From Ophiobolus disseminans (taxonomy: Eukaryota; Ascomycota; Dothideomycetes; Pleosporales; Phaeosphaeriaceae), in contig MU006224.1 of the NCBI GenBank assembly GCA_010093685.1, positions 216,476 to 280,475 on the forward strand: 64,000 nucleotides of DNA, read 5' to 3'. The notes beneath the pieces are model-generated. The model worked only from the letters and a program-made list of their open reading frames with translations. It was not told the origin of the DNA and made no database searches. Position numbers and translations under genes: made by a program. This document shows positions 46,728 through 57,766 of the stretch, one piece after another. The first letter of the stretch is position 1; each line of letters starts with the position of its first letter.

Positions 46728-47729
46728 TCAAATCATCGCGCCGTCTCTGTAGCAGGGTTGCGGTAAAGGATCCGAAATGCCGTAATGGCCATAGAAGTCG
46801 ACGTTGCTCTTTCTTCGATTCGTCATCGCTTCTTCCAGGTCCTGACTGACAAATATCTCCATTCCTCCACTTTGCTCCGTTCCCTTCTTCTCACTAGATA
46901 GCTTATAGCCTACGCCGGCTGAAGGATTCGGCGACATAACGGTAGCCTTGTTTTTGCGCAATATAAGCAGCCATCGTTGCTCAGCGTAGCGCTTGAAAAC
47001 GTCCTCCAAGTCGAAAAGATCTTGCATACTTAGGCTATACACCTTGCCAGAGCGGTACTGCCAGAAGAAGAGCACAGATAGTTCGATCGTTTCGACTGCT
47101 TGGAGTGGCGTGATAATCTTGTCCATGGCTTGGAGAAGGTCATCGGTCATTTGTACTTGGTCTTTGAGCCTTGCTTCCTTGATAACATGTTTCGTGGTGG
47201 TGTAGTTCCATTCAACATAGAACCGAATATGAGTGACATGCTTCAGCATGGGTAGCTGGAGAATATGTGGCGAGAAGTTGAAATGGTCGTTGTTCATGCG
47301 CGTGTTCCTCAATTCGGCATGCAGCGTTAATTTGCTATGACGGAAGTAGTTTTGTAACAGCTCTTCTCGGATCTGTTTGTTGATGAGTAGTAGCCTGGGC
47401 TGCAACCGGCACTCATTCGCGACTGACAACCCATATCCAAAGATGTCATGCCTCCAAGGCTCTCCATTTACCATGTCTGCTCCCCACAAACATGTATGCA
47501 GTTCGGGTCGCGGATCTTTGGTCTCAGGCAACACATAGTCGAACACGTGATCCCTGATTTCCCTCGGCAAAGCCAGTAGGCTAGAGCTGAAAGTACTTGG
47601 TGTGAGCTCGAGTAGGATTTCAAGGTCCCTGAACAGCTGGCTTTGGCGTGAGGCAGACAATCCGTCAAAACTTCCAATCGAGGCCAGCGAGAGCTTCTTG
47701 CTATCGGATCTCCGTTGGATTGTTGTCAT
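46728..47729 (-). CDS. 2EXR / F-box-like fungal protein
   Basis: Intronless, 333 aa, starting at the ATG at 47727-47729. The motif LLALPREIRDHVFDYVLPE (about residues 51-69) matches the F-box-like LPxEIRxxI(Y/F)xYxL signature of the large fungal 2EXR family. It is followed by LLLINKQIREEL, also typical (L..vnrqIr.Ea). The remainder is helical/strand mixed with LKHVTHIRFYVEW. Members are abundant in Pezizomycotina and mostly uncharacterised; recruitment to ubiquitin ligases is suggested by the F-box resemblance only. Confidence 0.66.
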   Translation of the reverse strand: MTTIQRRSDSKKLSLASIGSFDGLSASRQSQLFRDLEILLELTPSTFSSSLLALPREIRDHVFDYVLPETKDPRPELHTCLWGADMVNGEPWRHDIFGYGLSVANECRLQPRLLLINKQIREELLQNYFRHSKLTLHAELRNTRMNNDHFNFSPHILQLPMLKHVTHIRFYVEWNYTTTKHVIKEARLKDQVQMTDDLLQAMDKIITPLQAVETIELSVLFFWQYRSGKVYSLSMQDLFDLEDVFKRYAEQRWLLILRKNKATVMSPNPSAGVGYKLSSEKKGTEQSGGMEIFVSQDLEEAMTNRRKSNVDFYGHYGISDPLPQPCYRDGAMI

Positions 47730-48338
47730 GGTGGGCTAATTAGCGTTGCGGAGAGTCGGACGGGACGGTGTCGGCGTTGTGGCGGTGCGTAGCAATGCGA
47801 AAACTGGAAATCGCGAGGGATGAAAGACGGAACCAGAGCGACTGCGAGGGAAATGGAAGTTAGCTTGCCACTGAAGCTGGGACTTGTCGAAGGGAACAAT
47901 CGGCCATGCCAGCTAAACGGCACAGCCGAGTCGTGTTTGAGTGTCGCCAGGCGGGTTTCGCAGCAGGGATCGGGTGGATTTTCATGCAAGGGCTGCATCG
48001 AGGCGAAGTGGGGAAGGAGGGTCACGTGAAAGCGGGCTAGAGCATGCGGGTGGTTCGTGCCCTCAACCGTCCTGTTTCACCTTGGCGCTTGGAACGATCT
48101 CATCTTCGTTTTCTTGATGCATCGCCATCTTCAAACACTTCTGTATCATCACAGCGCGGCACTCGAGGACAGCTTTATGTGGCCGCGTAGCAGGCTTCAT
48201 GCAAACTGTTACCGTACGTGTCCTCAATGTGTCTCAACAGAGGTACCGCGATCATCGAAGCTTGCAACGGATTTCGCTGCAGTGAACATCATATAATAGC
48301 TATTACTTCGCGAAGGTATCATAACACTGACCAAATAG
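47730..48338. other. intergenic, no gene seen
   Basis: About 0.6 kb between the 2EXR-like gene start and the DUF3431 gene end. Short unsupported frames only. Confidence 0.45.
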
Positions 48339-50545
48339 TTACTCGAGTGATCTGTAATCGAAACACTGGCAGTCCTCAATGTCACCACCCAATCTCCACC
48401 CGCTCAACAACGTTGGACACCTCCATGCAATGTTCATATCGGAACATTGAAAGAGCAGGCTCCACATCCTCTCCATTGTGTATCCGAAATCCGGAGCACT
48501 CATAGAATCCGGTCGACCCCGTAGGAATTCTGGTTTGTGCGCCCAACTATTCTCGTCGACGAAATCATGCCAGAGATCTTTGTAAATCATCTTGCTAATG
48601 CCTCGAATGCGCGCTGCTGATACGACAAACTGGCCTTTGTAACTGAGCAATGCGTCGTTGCACTCGGTTGAGTTGTAGATCTTGGTATGATAGAAAGGGA
48701 AAAGTCCCGCATTGTCGCTCCAAGAGAACCGGTCGCTGCACTCCTCGCATGAGCAGACGTCAGACCAACCCAAGCTCAGAAAGCCCGTTTGAGTAGGGTC
48801 GAAGTAACTTTGCAAACGTGTATAGAATTCTCGAGGATTGTGAATGTCGGCCTGTAGGAAAATGGTGTGCGTTGCAAGGCTGTCCCAGCGATCATTGATG
48901 TGGTTGAGGTACGTCTCGCCTTCTCTTCCAACATTTGGCCGCATTATGACTTTATCAGCTCCTGTTCTCAACTGAACTTCCTCTGTGTTCGCTTCGTGAT
49001 CTTTAATGTAAATGGTCACATAAGGATCGGAGGTCACCGGAGCAGTCTTGATGCCGGAGATGAGGTGCCTTACGTTTTCAACAGGCTCTTTATACATGCT
49101 GATTACTACCTCCAAAGGCGTGATCGGTCTGTATCTCCGATCCAGTACGGAAGGTCGAGCGTACTCTAAGGTGGAAAAGTTGAGCCACAGGTAGAGGCTC
49201 CACAATAGGAGCAACACCACGCCCGGGCAAAGGGACCGCAAAGTCGAGATCCAACTGTCTAGTCTTGAATCATATACTCTAACAGCTTTGACAGATCCGG
49301 TGGTGACGCCAGATTCCTCGTGTTCTATTGTCGTGGAAGGAAAATTCTTCAAAAGCGCAAACGTAACGCGATGTCGGCGGTATCGGTGTAACAGGCTACT
49401 TGTGGTATCTTGTATCGCTTTGTGGGCAATACAGGCTACCGCTAACGCGAAGCAGCAGAGCTGGTACCAACTGGTGTATGATCGTCGGACCGAGAGAGTC
49501 GAGTAACAGCCGGTGATGCCTGTCAGGGCCAGCAAAGTCCATCCGTCATGGGTAGAGGAGTCCGTGTCGACGCAACTAAGCTCTTCTCCCACCAGATCTT
49601 CGCTTGTTGGTAGCAGAGTCGACTTTCCTACAAGTAGAGCCACTGTTGTGGCTGTGCAAGAGACCATGAGTAGTAACATGTGTATGGGTTTGAATGCAAT
49701 CTTTTTCTCGTTCGGCCAGAAGAGCAGCACCCATGTAGCGGCAACGACGTATCCCGCAGCTACAAGACACTGCATCTGTTCTGTTCGACCGGGAAGCTCT
49801 AAAGCGTGGCTTTGCATGGCAAATTTGCTGAGCGCATTCGCGATGCCAGTAAACAGCATTGTAGCGATCGCACTGACCAGGCCAGGTACCGACAAACGGT
49901 ACTCCGTTGTCAGGATGCCAACGCAGGCCAGGAGTAACAAGGATGTACGAAGCAGTTCTACCGGAGAATGAGGCGTGTATGCAAAGAGCATGTGGAGAAG
50001 TTCGTCGGCGAAGACAGCTATCGTCTGGACAGCGTTAGGAGCCTCCTGATAAAACACCGACACCTGAGGCTTACAACGAGCATAACCAAGGTCGGGAGGT
50101 TACTGAAATGGAGCACAGCTTGCAACATGCAGAACATCGATAATGCCGTAAAGAACATTGCGCCGAAGGCCATCAATGTTCCTCGGCTCATTCCTCTCCT
50201 CCTCAGTCGTCCATGTTTCCAGGTGTCCCGCATGCTCCACCAAGGGGTTTGGAATACCACTACAGCAGTGACCACAAATATTTGTGCCAAAAACACCAGT
50301 GTCGGGTAGTGAAAGTTGGTCTCGACTAACAAGTATCTAGTGCTCAGCAGTGACACACCTGCAAACGCAATCCAGATGAACCGAGGGTGAAGACATGGCC
50401 GTGGGCATGCTTCCGGACGTGTGTTGTCAGGGGCGTGGTCCCAAAGTCGTACGTCATGGGACGGAATCATTTTCAGTGGTTGGTGTTCTTTGCTGCGCGA
50501 GGTTGAGGAAGGAACGATGGTGGAAGCATGAAGGTCCACTCCCAT
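48339..50545 (-). CDS. multi-pass membrane protein with C-terminal DUF3431 domain
   Basis: Two exons, 50545-50075 and 50024-48339, join in frame across a 50-nt intron (donor GTAAGC, branch CTAAC, acceptor CCAG), giving 718 aa. The apparent frame change near 50.06 kb is thus an intron, not a lesion. The N-terminal ~300 residues hold about ten hydrophobic segments (FIWIAFAGVSLLSTRYLL, LVFLAQIFVVTAVVVF, FFTALSMFCMLQAVL, ...) resembling a triose-phosphate/nucleotide-sugar transporter-type fold. After a further TM near VVLLLLWSLYLWL comes the DUF3431 region: LEVVISMYKEPVENV, YIKDHEA, RPNVGREGETYLNHI, TIFLQADIHNP, FLSLGWSDVCSCEECSD and FVVSAARIRGISK. DUF3431 resembles a glycosyltransferase-like domain; its function is not established. 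Confidence 0.85.
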
Positions 50546-51667
50546 CTGGCGCGTAAACCCGTGCTAGTTCAGAGAACGAAATTGTACTCGCGTCCCATAT
50601 AACCACGAGTGTCTAAGCGCCGCGCGTATTCAAGGCTAATGTGCGAGGCAAAGCTTTGATACGGAAGGTGCTCAGGAAAGTAGTGGGCTTAGCGCGCACG
50701 GCCAGAACAGGGTGAAAGTGAGTGTATAGAACAGCATGCGTGGGCTCGGCACGGGAATATTGAATCATTCAGTAGGGTACTGGTATCTAAAATGCGATTG
50801 AGCATCTCGCGCGTTTGTGCATCGTTACATGACAGGCTCCTCTGAGCTAGTGGCCACGGGTGACAGGTTACGAAGAAGCACGAGCTGATGTTTAATTGAG
50901 AACCTTTCGCACTCACGATACAGTCCATGAACAACCACGACTCCTGGAACACGACCTTCGTAGATTTCGCCTAGCTCAAGGTGGAATCGCAAACTGCGGT
51001 CCTTCCTTCCAACGCCCGAGGTCACCCGCGCTAAATCCCGACAGGTAGACACATATCCCACTTCTGTTACTGTGAAACATCCTGTTGTACCCTCACATCA
51101 ATAGTCACAGAGAAAAATGCGAAATAAGCACATAGACGCAATTTGAACAATTCTGTATCACTAATGTAGCTCGCCAGCATGGACATCGAGAGGCCATACA
51201 TAGAGCATCTTGAACATAGTATGTATTTCAAGCAATGGAGCATACGCAGTGAGCCAAGAGTATGCAATGTTGTACACGCGTCTGTTGGAATACCCTCTGA
51301 CAGAAGAAGCTTGTGACTGTCGTTGAGACGAACGAACCCTTCTCATACGAGGCACGGGGCTGTTGAGCCCTGCAAATAACGGGTGTGATCCGGCATGGCA
51401 ACAAATTGTACGCAGGTCCGCTCGTTTTGCACAGACATCCTGTCCCCTGAGAGTTGCTTCAGTTAGAAATCTGCCGTGTGGAGTGACCACTCACTTCTGG
51501 AGAACAATCGCCTAATTCTTCACCGAACATGTTGACTGCAGTGGAAGTTCATGCCTCAGCTTGAAGCAAGAAACTCGAATGATTGAGTGTCAAGCCGGCG
51601 TCTAAGTGACTTCGCATTTTGCATTGGCCTCCACCTATGCGACCAAAGCATCACGCTCTCCTCAGAC

Positions 51668-51702
51668 TTGACCTCATGTTTCTTCATGAAACTTGAGGTC
51701 AA
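51668..51702. repeat. near-perfect inverted repeat (hairpin)
   Basis: Arms TTGACCTCATGTTTC and GAAACTTGAGGTCAA pair over 15 bp with one mismatch around a 5-nt loop TTCAT. Confidence 0.8.
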
Positions 51703-52283
51703 CGTTGTAGTTGCGAAGGCTTATCAACGTCATTGAAAAACCTGCGCTTTCGCAGGCTCAAGGACGCCAAAGTTCCAAGGGGCAAGCACCCGCAGCGTGT
51801 ATGTTCACAAGGCACCCACTTCTGAACTGCGAGACACGTCACCTTACAGGCTATGAAGACTCCAGGTCGCCCAACGACGAGACAGTCCTAAACAAGAGTC
51901 AAAGTGATGCCTAGGTCGCAAAGCTCAGGGCTACACGTATGCGCGAGGACTTAGCAGCATCTGCTCGTTGGACGTCATAAACATTCCGATGACGCATGCC
52001 CTGTAGCCTGATAGAGCATCAAGCATAACGATTCGCCCAGTCATCTGCCCTCGTGTCGATGTCCAAGACTCGTGGGCGGGTAGGACCTAACTTTGGGTCG
52101 CAACCTTGGAAGCTCAATCACAGGGTAAATCCGCCTGGCCATCACTAACACAGCATTAAACTGCTGCTCCGCCAAGAAGGCGATGCAACGAAACGAAGGG
52201 GATCTTAGCGAGACATTATTCTGCACAGGCTTGAGGCCGCGTTCGTACGCAGGTCCCGGATACAAGCCTAGTCTCCCACAAGG

Positions 52284-52321
52284 TCGCCTTCGATTGTAGG
52301 TATCGCCTTGGATTGTAGGTG
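52284..52321. repeat. 19-bp tandem duplication
   Basis: TCGCCTTCGATTGTAGGTA is followed directly by TCGCCTTGGATTGTAGGTG, differing at two positions. Confidence 0.75.
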
Positions 52322-53551
52322 TGTCGCCAGTCTCAGTGCAAATTCAATGAAGAAATTTTCTGATGAGATGTTCTTTCTGAGCTCTGCTGCTCATGGAAGT
52401 GTGTAGTCAAGTGCGGCGGAAGATCATGGCGCGTAAACACCACACTAGTTTGGGAGATCCCTCTCCCGCGCGCGTGTGTTGTTCCCTGTTCTGGCCTTCG
52501 CCTCACGCCCGCATCTCCGTCTAGGGATTGCAATCATGGCTAGTGGATAAGCCTCGTGGCTATGTCTAAATCTGCCTTGCACACGTTTTTGGAATGACAC
52601 AAGGCGTTTGATCGAGTCCTTCATTGGTGGTACCCTGGCCAAACTTCAACAAGTGCCGAGACAAAGTACTTTGCCATGGCCTAGGTGATCCCGCTAGCCG
52701 GGTATCGGTTGTAGAGATAGTTGATGTAACACCACTTTTCAAAGTACCCTGCCAACTGAATTAGTAGATTTAATCCCACATCCAGCCTTTTCGCCGCCTA
52801 ACATATCCGAAAGAGCATGGCTTACCAGTTTCCCCTCTGCCAAGCAACGGGTAATTTATCCTTTTCCTGAGGAAGCACAATCTTCAGACTTCATGCATAG
52901 CTTCGCCTCGAAGGAATCGGCTCAAAATTTCTGACAATTCCTTGGCGACTGTACTCGGTGTACACTAACCGACCAATTGAACCCCCACATCTGGCTGTTG
53001 CTCCGCCACCTCCTTCCCCACGCTCGTCATTGCAGAACAGCCTTGCGTCGAGTCACCACGGGCCAGATCCTGATCGAATTCGTTCGGCGTCGTTGATGGG
53101 CGCCTGAGAACCGAGTACGTTAGGCAACGATATAAGAAGCTTGGACAGAAACAACGAATGCGCGGTATGCGCAGCAAAGACGTCTTAGCGGTTTGCCAAA
53201 TGGAATAGAGCGTCGAGAAAAAGTCTCAAGATAAAAAAGTGTAGAAGATCTGAATGCGTATCGACGAAGGAAGTTCTCAGCACCGGGCCCTCCAGATAGG
53301 TGACCCATGCAGCGTCCCTAGAAAGAGTTCAGATGCGCCAACATGACTAAAAACCCCATGATGCCTTCTTTCAACGCCAACGATGCAACTCGGTCGCATG
53401 GCCTTCCTCGGTCATAGTGATATACAACCCACGAAACCCGACCCGACCTGGGTATACTGCCTGAAGTCTAATCCTACGACGCCGGTTACACCGAATGCCA
53501 ACAATGCAGCCCGAATGGGGTAGAAGAGTAACAAGAGAGAGCTTTGTGCGA

Positions 53552-55362
53552 TCAGACTTCGAGACCGCCAACCATGTAGAACAGCAGATAGGCTTCAGCA
53601 GCAAGAACCTCCGCTTCACTCGCGAGCACAACCTTGCTGTCATCAAACATGAACCAGTCGTTGCCTTCGCGAGAGTAGCTGACATAGTGTCCTGAGTCTA
53701 TCTTGCCTTTATGCACAATGACCGAAGACAATTCGTACACTAGACTGTTCGCAGGCGTATTGGTATTGTAATTCGTGGGCGGTGCTCCCGTCGACTTCAT
53801 GGACTTTTTGAGTAATTGTTGGTGCGAGGTAGTGTACGGATTGATGTCGAGTCTTGTGGGGAAGCTGACGCGAGTTTCGATCTTCGAAGAGGTGGCTTTG
53901 GCGTGTTCGAAGCGCTGTGGGTTGTTAGCAATGGCTCAGTACCATACACAAGTACTTGCCTTGAGATGCACAGCGAGGACCGGCGGTAGTCGCTTGATAC
54001 TCAATTGCTTGGTCGCATTCTGCGGGCTGTCGCAATTCCGGCATGTGTACTCTGCTGAGCCTAACTTTTCCCTCGCCGTGAACCTCTCGAGGCAGTCTCT
54101 GAGGTCTAGTGGCGTCTCCTCGCCTTTATCCGCATTGTGCTTGCGCTTTTTCGACTGGTTCCTTATATCAAGACTGAGGTCCATGTACGGGTCCTGCGCA
54201 GTTGTAACGTTACGACAGCTGTCGCAGGTGACGGTGCTCGATAGCTTGCCATAGAAGGTCTGGTGCACCACGCATTTGCAGTCGTCGGAGTCGCTGGAGC
54301 CGCCGTTGGCGAGGTGGAGTGTGTTCAGTATGAATTGCATGTATTCATGCGCGTCTTGTTGTTGGTAGCCTGCCAGCGCCTGTCCACATATTAGCGCGGA
54401 GAGACCTCTACTTATGCTGTGATTTCCGCTTACTTCTCCTGCCAGCCAACTTCCCATGAGCATGCTAACTGCGCCAAATCCCTCGTTCTTATCCGATGAA
54501 TAAAACTCCACAAACATCTCGTCCAGCGCACAGCTGACACAGGCCTCCTTTTCACAATCTGTTTGGCGGTGCCCTTCCGATAGATAGAAGTTTCGTATGA
54601 AGGGATTGTGCACGAGTGTTTGTAGTATAACGCTCATGAAGCACGTCTGCCCCATGTTGTAGAGACCTCGCAAGCCAATTGCGCGACAAGGAAGGAAGGT
54701 GGAGTTGTTGACAATCAGCTTGACGTCGTCGGCGGTGGTCGTGTCTTCGAACTTCCGCTTCTTGCCTACAGGACGACAAATTAGCTGGCATGCAAGCATA
54801 ATGGTGTGTATGACTGACCCTTCTGTAACCGTCTGATCTCCATGATGGGGTCGTAAATGAAGTCCTGGCAGTTACCGCAGTATACATTGCCGTCTCGTGA
54901 CTCCACGGCTATGTGCTCGTCAGCTCTCAACTGTCGTGCAGGTATGCTGTCGTAACCCACAAAAGCAGTGAAACTTGGTATCGACGTGCTCGTCTCGGTC
55001 GGCCTCGGTCATGATAGCTGGACATTGTAGGCAAAGGTAGAGTGGCCGTAGCGAGACTACTGGTTCGTTGTCTGTTGTAGACTTGTACGTTTGAGCTATT
55101 ACGCTCGGCTCTTCGTGGATTTTGCGCAGTATGACCTGGTACTGACCGAGAGTCTGCTTGCGCGCATTCTCAAACATTTCGCCCATGTGCTCTGTTGTAG
55201 GTCAGCTTAGTGCCTTAGTGCCTTCAGATGGGTCAGGGACATACCACATCCATAGGATATATGTGCCATCTGGCTACTCGGTACAATGTTGCCTTTAGCA
55301 TTCTTAACGACCTTTGGCGACGCCAGCGACGTCGCCTTGGGGGCAACTGCAATAGTGTCCAT
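53552..55362 (-). CDS. UBP8: SAGA-type ubiquitin carboxyl-terminal hydrolase (Ubp8/USP22)
   Basis: Ubp8 removes ubiquitin from histone H2B as part of the SAGA deubiquitinase module. About six exons give roughly 510 aa. The first exon starts at 55362 (MDTIAVAPKATSLASP). The N-terminal ZnF-UBP region shows LCLQCPAIM, a His-rich KFHCF segment and VYCGNCQDFIYDPIMEIRR. The USP core follows: Cys box GLYNMGQTCFMS, LAGYQQQDAHEYMQFIL, a CxxC pair VTCDSC and later YTCRNC, LPPVLAVHLK-RFEH, and the His box GHYVSYSREGNDWFMFDDSKV. A 54-nt phase-neutral intron (GTAAGC...GGACAG) probably separates LAGE from ALAGYQQQ, although the frame stays open through it. The intron at 53915-53959 uses a GC-AG border. The gene looks intact. 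Confidence 0.93.
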
Positions 55363-55797
55363 GGTGTCGCGCGCAGGCTTTTCGACCTAGTACATGGCGC
55401 AGGGGCACAATTCAATCTCCAAATATCGCACCAGCAAGCCCGAGTGAAGAGACGTCAGACACGATCGCGCAGCGCGGTCAGGATGGCGGCGTTAGTCTGG
55501 GGTCCTCGGACCTGCATGAAGCCAATGATGGTGTTGGATGCAACGCGCCACTAGCGGAGGTCAGGCCCCACTTTTGTTCCGCAGCTAGCGCGAAAGGGGT
55601 ATCGAGGGTAAAAGCATCAGCCCGACACGTACTGGATTGAAATTTGGGATTCTGGTGGGGTAAAAAGCTGTGGGCTTGAGTTGCCCTTGAGCAGGATACT
55701 GTTAAAGTGAGAGAATTGGGTGGTGCTGCTTGACTTATAGCTTTACTTTATATTTTACCACTTTTCCGAAGTCTCCATGAATCATATGAACTCACAA
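55363..55797. other. intergenic UBP8 / tRNA-Ser
   Basis: About 435 bp, UBP8 upstream region; no further element recognised. Confidence 0.45.
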
Positions 55798-55894
55798 GAC
55801 GTCGTGCCAGAGTGGTTAATGGGTATGACTCGAACCACTTTGTATTAGATATCATATGCCTTCGGGCGCGCAGGTTCGAATCCTGCCGGCGTCG
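55798..55894 (+). tRNA. tRNA-Ser(CGA) with 16-nt intron
   Basis: Acceptor GACGTCG pairs with CGGCGTC plus discriminator G. The D-stem CCA/TGG encloses GAGTGGTTAA. The anticodon stem TATGA/TCATA has loop C-T-CGA-A with a 16-nt intron (55835-55850) after position 37, the canonical place. A variable arm GCCTTCGGGC is long, as expected for Ser. The T-arm is GCAGG-TTCGAAT-CCTGC. Anticodon CGA at 55831-55833 reads UCG. Confidence 0.88.
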
Positions 55895-56662
55895 AGGAAA
55901 ATGATTTTTGCTTCCCCAAGGTGCCAGACACGATCTGGCTGAGTCTCTTTTTGCACATGACGGCAGATGGCATTACCCCGCTGGAGGAGACTTTATGTTG
56001 TACCATTCTCTACCTTGGACACATCTGTTACTCTCTATCTAGGTAGGTAACACTATTGTTCCACTCAACAGCAAAGAGTCTGCGGGTTTTCTTTTGGACC
56101 CCTATTTCGTGATCCTCCTCACTTCACAGCATTCAACCCGATAGCTGCCAGTCTCTTCGCAACAAGGTTGATAGATCCCTGACATCCACATCCACTGCAG
56201 TATCTCCGAGTTTTAAGCAGAGATCGGAACAAGAGCAGTAGAAACAGTACCGACTCGAGAGCGGATATTTGGCCACAACAGCGCTTCCACACGAAAGCCA
56301 ATAATCGAGAATTCCGCCAGCTCAGCGTTCACAAGCCCAACACATGCTCAAAGCACCGCCTCGACCATCACCTCAACATCAGCCTTTAAGTTGGCGCCTG
56401 CTCAAGAGAAGACGTCTGCTCGAAGCCCCGCTTCGACTGCTGGCTCTACGATCGCCCCCAGGCAGACGACTAGCTTGACCTTCGCCCCAAGGCAGAAGAC
56501 AACGCTGACTACTACGTTAACCACCGCCACCGCTTCTCGAGAAGACCTAGACCCCAACAACTCCACATCCTACGCTGATGCGGGCTTCACAGATCGAGGC
56601 AAGAAGAATGAGGATGAAGAGGAAAAGCATACCGAGTTTCTACCAGTTTCGAGGTCACAGCG
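55895..56662. other. region between tRNA and orphan gene, possible 5' exon of copy B
   Basis: A Ser/Thr/Pro-rich plus-strand frame (56391-56640, APRQTTSLTFAPRQKTTL) lies just upstream of copy B in another frame. It may be an N-terminal exon, but no clear donor/acceptor pair joins it to the next frame. Confidence 0.3.
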
Positions 56663-57766
56663 GTGTCGCTTGACGAGCTTCTCAATCCTGGCGCGACTGC
56701 GGATGACGTTCTCCGCCAGACAGCCGATGTGCTACCACGGCTCGACATCGCCAATAATCCTGACGTCGCTGATTTCATCGCCAGACTCAAGGTTGCTGTA
56801 AATAATGCCCCTCCATTCACCATCCCTTCCCACAAGCCATCCCCTACAACGTGGGCATCTACTACGCCGCGCATGGATCAGTTCTGGGAGGAAGAAGTTG
56901 CCGCTGAGGCAGCTCTCGAGTTCGGCCCGCTACCTGTAAGGCTGTCCATGAAACCAGAACATTTTGTGAAACATGTAGGGTCTCCCGAAATGATCCTGAT
57001 GCTCATCTCCTCGTACCCAACCCTCCATCCTGACAGCTCTGTCCACCTAGAGTACGGGACGAGTGACGATCTTGGTAACGAGTCGCAATTTCTACTCTTC
57101 TCAAAACTTGGGTATCACAAGGTCCGCCTTCGAAAACAGGGTATGCTACATGTCGTTGCATTTCCCCGTCGGCTAGAGAGGAAACAGTTCCTTGGTGGGG
57201 GCCAGTCGCTCCTCCGCAAGATCCCAGCAGCACTTCGCAATCAGTGGTTTGAGTCATCTGAAACCCTCATTGCTTGGGCACAGGCTTCAGTGAGCGTTTT
57301 CACCGGGCACACGGGAAAAGAGAGGTATCAGCACTACCTAAAGAAGTCAGGGAAGAAGTTCGAGGCGGTATGGTTGCAGGGTACCCCGCGGCATGCGGCC
57401 GAACTGCCGTGCGCCTGGCTCGAGTTCGCCGACGATGGGACAACAATCACACGGCTCACCGTGGGATCCTTCCATGGTAAGCGCATCGTACGTTATCGCG
57501 CCCATGTCCCCTCTGAGATCCAGACGAGTATCGCCTTTCGAGAACTACTACTAGGCTTTGCGACAACTATTTTGTTTGGAAGCCCACTTCTTCCAGCATA
57601 TTTGTCCTCTATGAACTGGCATCGCAGCATCTCCAATGGGATCATCATACCTCTATCAGCATTCCAGGACTTCACGGTCATGAACGACACCCTCTCCGAA
57701 TACTTTCGGCGTCCAATGCTCGGCCACAGCAAGATGGATAGGCTGTTCAAGAAGATGAAGTTGTGA
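56663..57766 (+). CDS. orphan protein, GIIIPL family copy B (start unresolved)
   Basis: Open frame of 367 codons without a family I recognise. The first ATG in frame lies near 56873, but the preceding stretch (LDELLNPGATADDVLRQTAD, DVADFIARLKVAVNN) reads as real protein, so the true start is probably in an upstream exon. The body is a globular mix of strands and helices (KPEHFVKHVGSPEMILMLIS, SQFLLFSKLGYHKVRL, HVVAFPRRLERKQFLGG, LIAWAQASVSVF, WLEFADDGTTITRLTVGSFHG). The C-terminal end, S-N-GIIIPLSAF...NDTLSEYFRRPML, is shared with the fragment at 45.6-46.1 kb. No signal peptide or TM segment is evident. Function unknown. Confidence 0.5.
   Translation: MSLDELLNPGATADDVLRQTADVLPRLDIANNPDVADFIARLKVAVNNAPPFTIPSHKPSPTTWASTTPRMDQFWEEEVAAEAALEFGPLPVRLSMKPEHFVKHVGSPEMILMLISSYPTLHPDSSVHLEYGTSDDLGNESQFLLFSKLGYHKVRLRKQGMLHVVAFPRRLERKQFLGGGQSLLRKIPAALRNQWFESSETLIAWAQASVSVFTGHTGKERYQHYLKKSGKKFEAVWLQGTPRHAAELPCAWLEFADDGTTITRLTVGSFHGKRIVRYRAHVPSEIQTSIAFRELLLGFATTILFGSPLLPAYLSSMNWHRSISNGIIIPLSAFQDFTVMNDTLSEYFRRPMLGHSKMDRLFKKMKL

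Larger units (their letters stand above)
50546..53551. other. 3.0 kb gene-poor region
   Basis: Only short frames, none with clear family features. A minus-strand frame at 50825-51061 (GVVVVHGLYRECERFSIKHQLVLLRN) is the most protein-like and may be a gene relic. A 15-bp-arm hairpin and a 19-bp tandem duplication are listed separately. Confidence 0.4.

Noticed and set aside
50018..50090. Apparent frameshift in the DUF3431 gene
   Set aside because: A 50-nt intron with GTAAGC donor, CTAAC branch and CCAG acceptor restores the frame (VMLV-TIAVF).
54375..54430. Open in-frame segment VSGNHSISRGLSALICGQ as part of UBP8
   Set aside because: It has GTAAGC and GGACAG borders, is 54 nt, and interrupts the conserved link into LAGYQQQDAHEY; more likely a phase-neutral intron.
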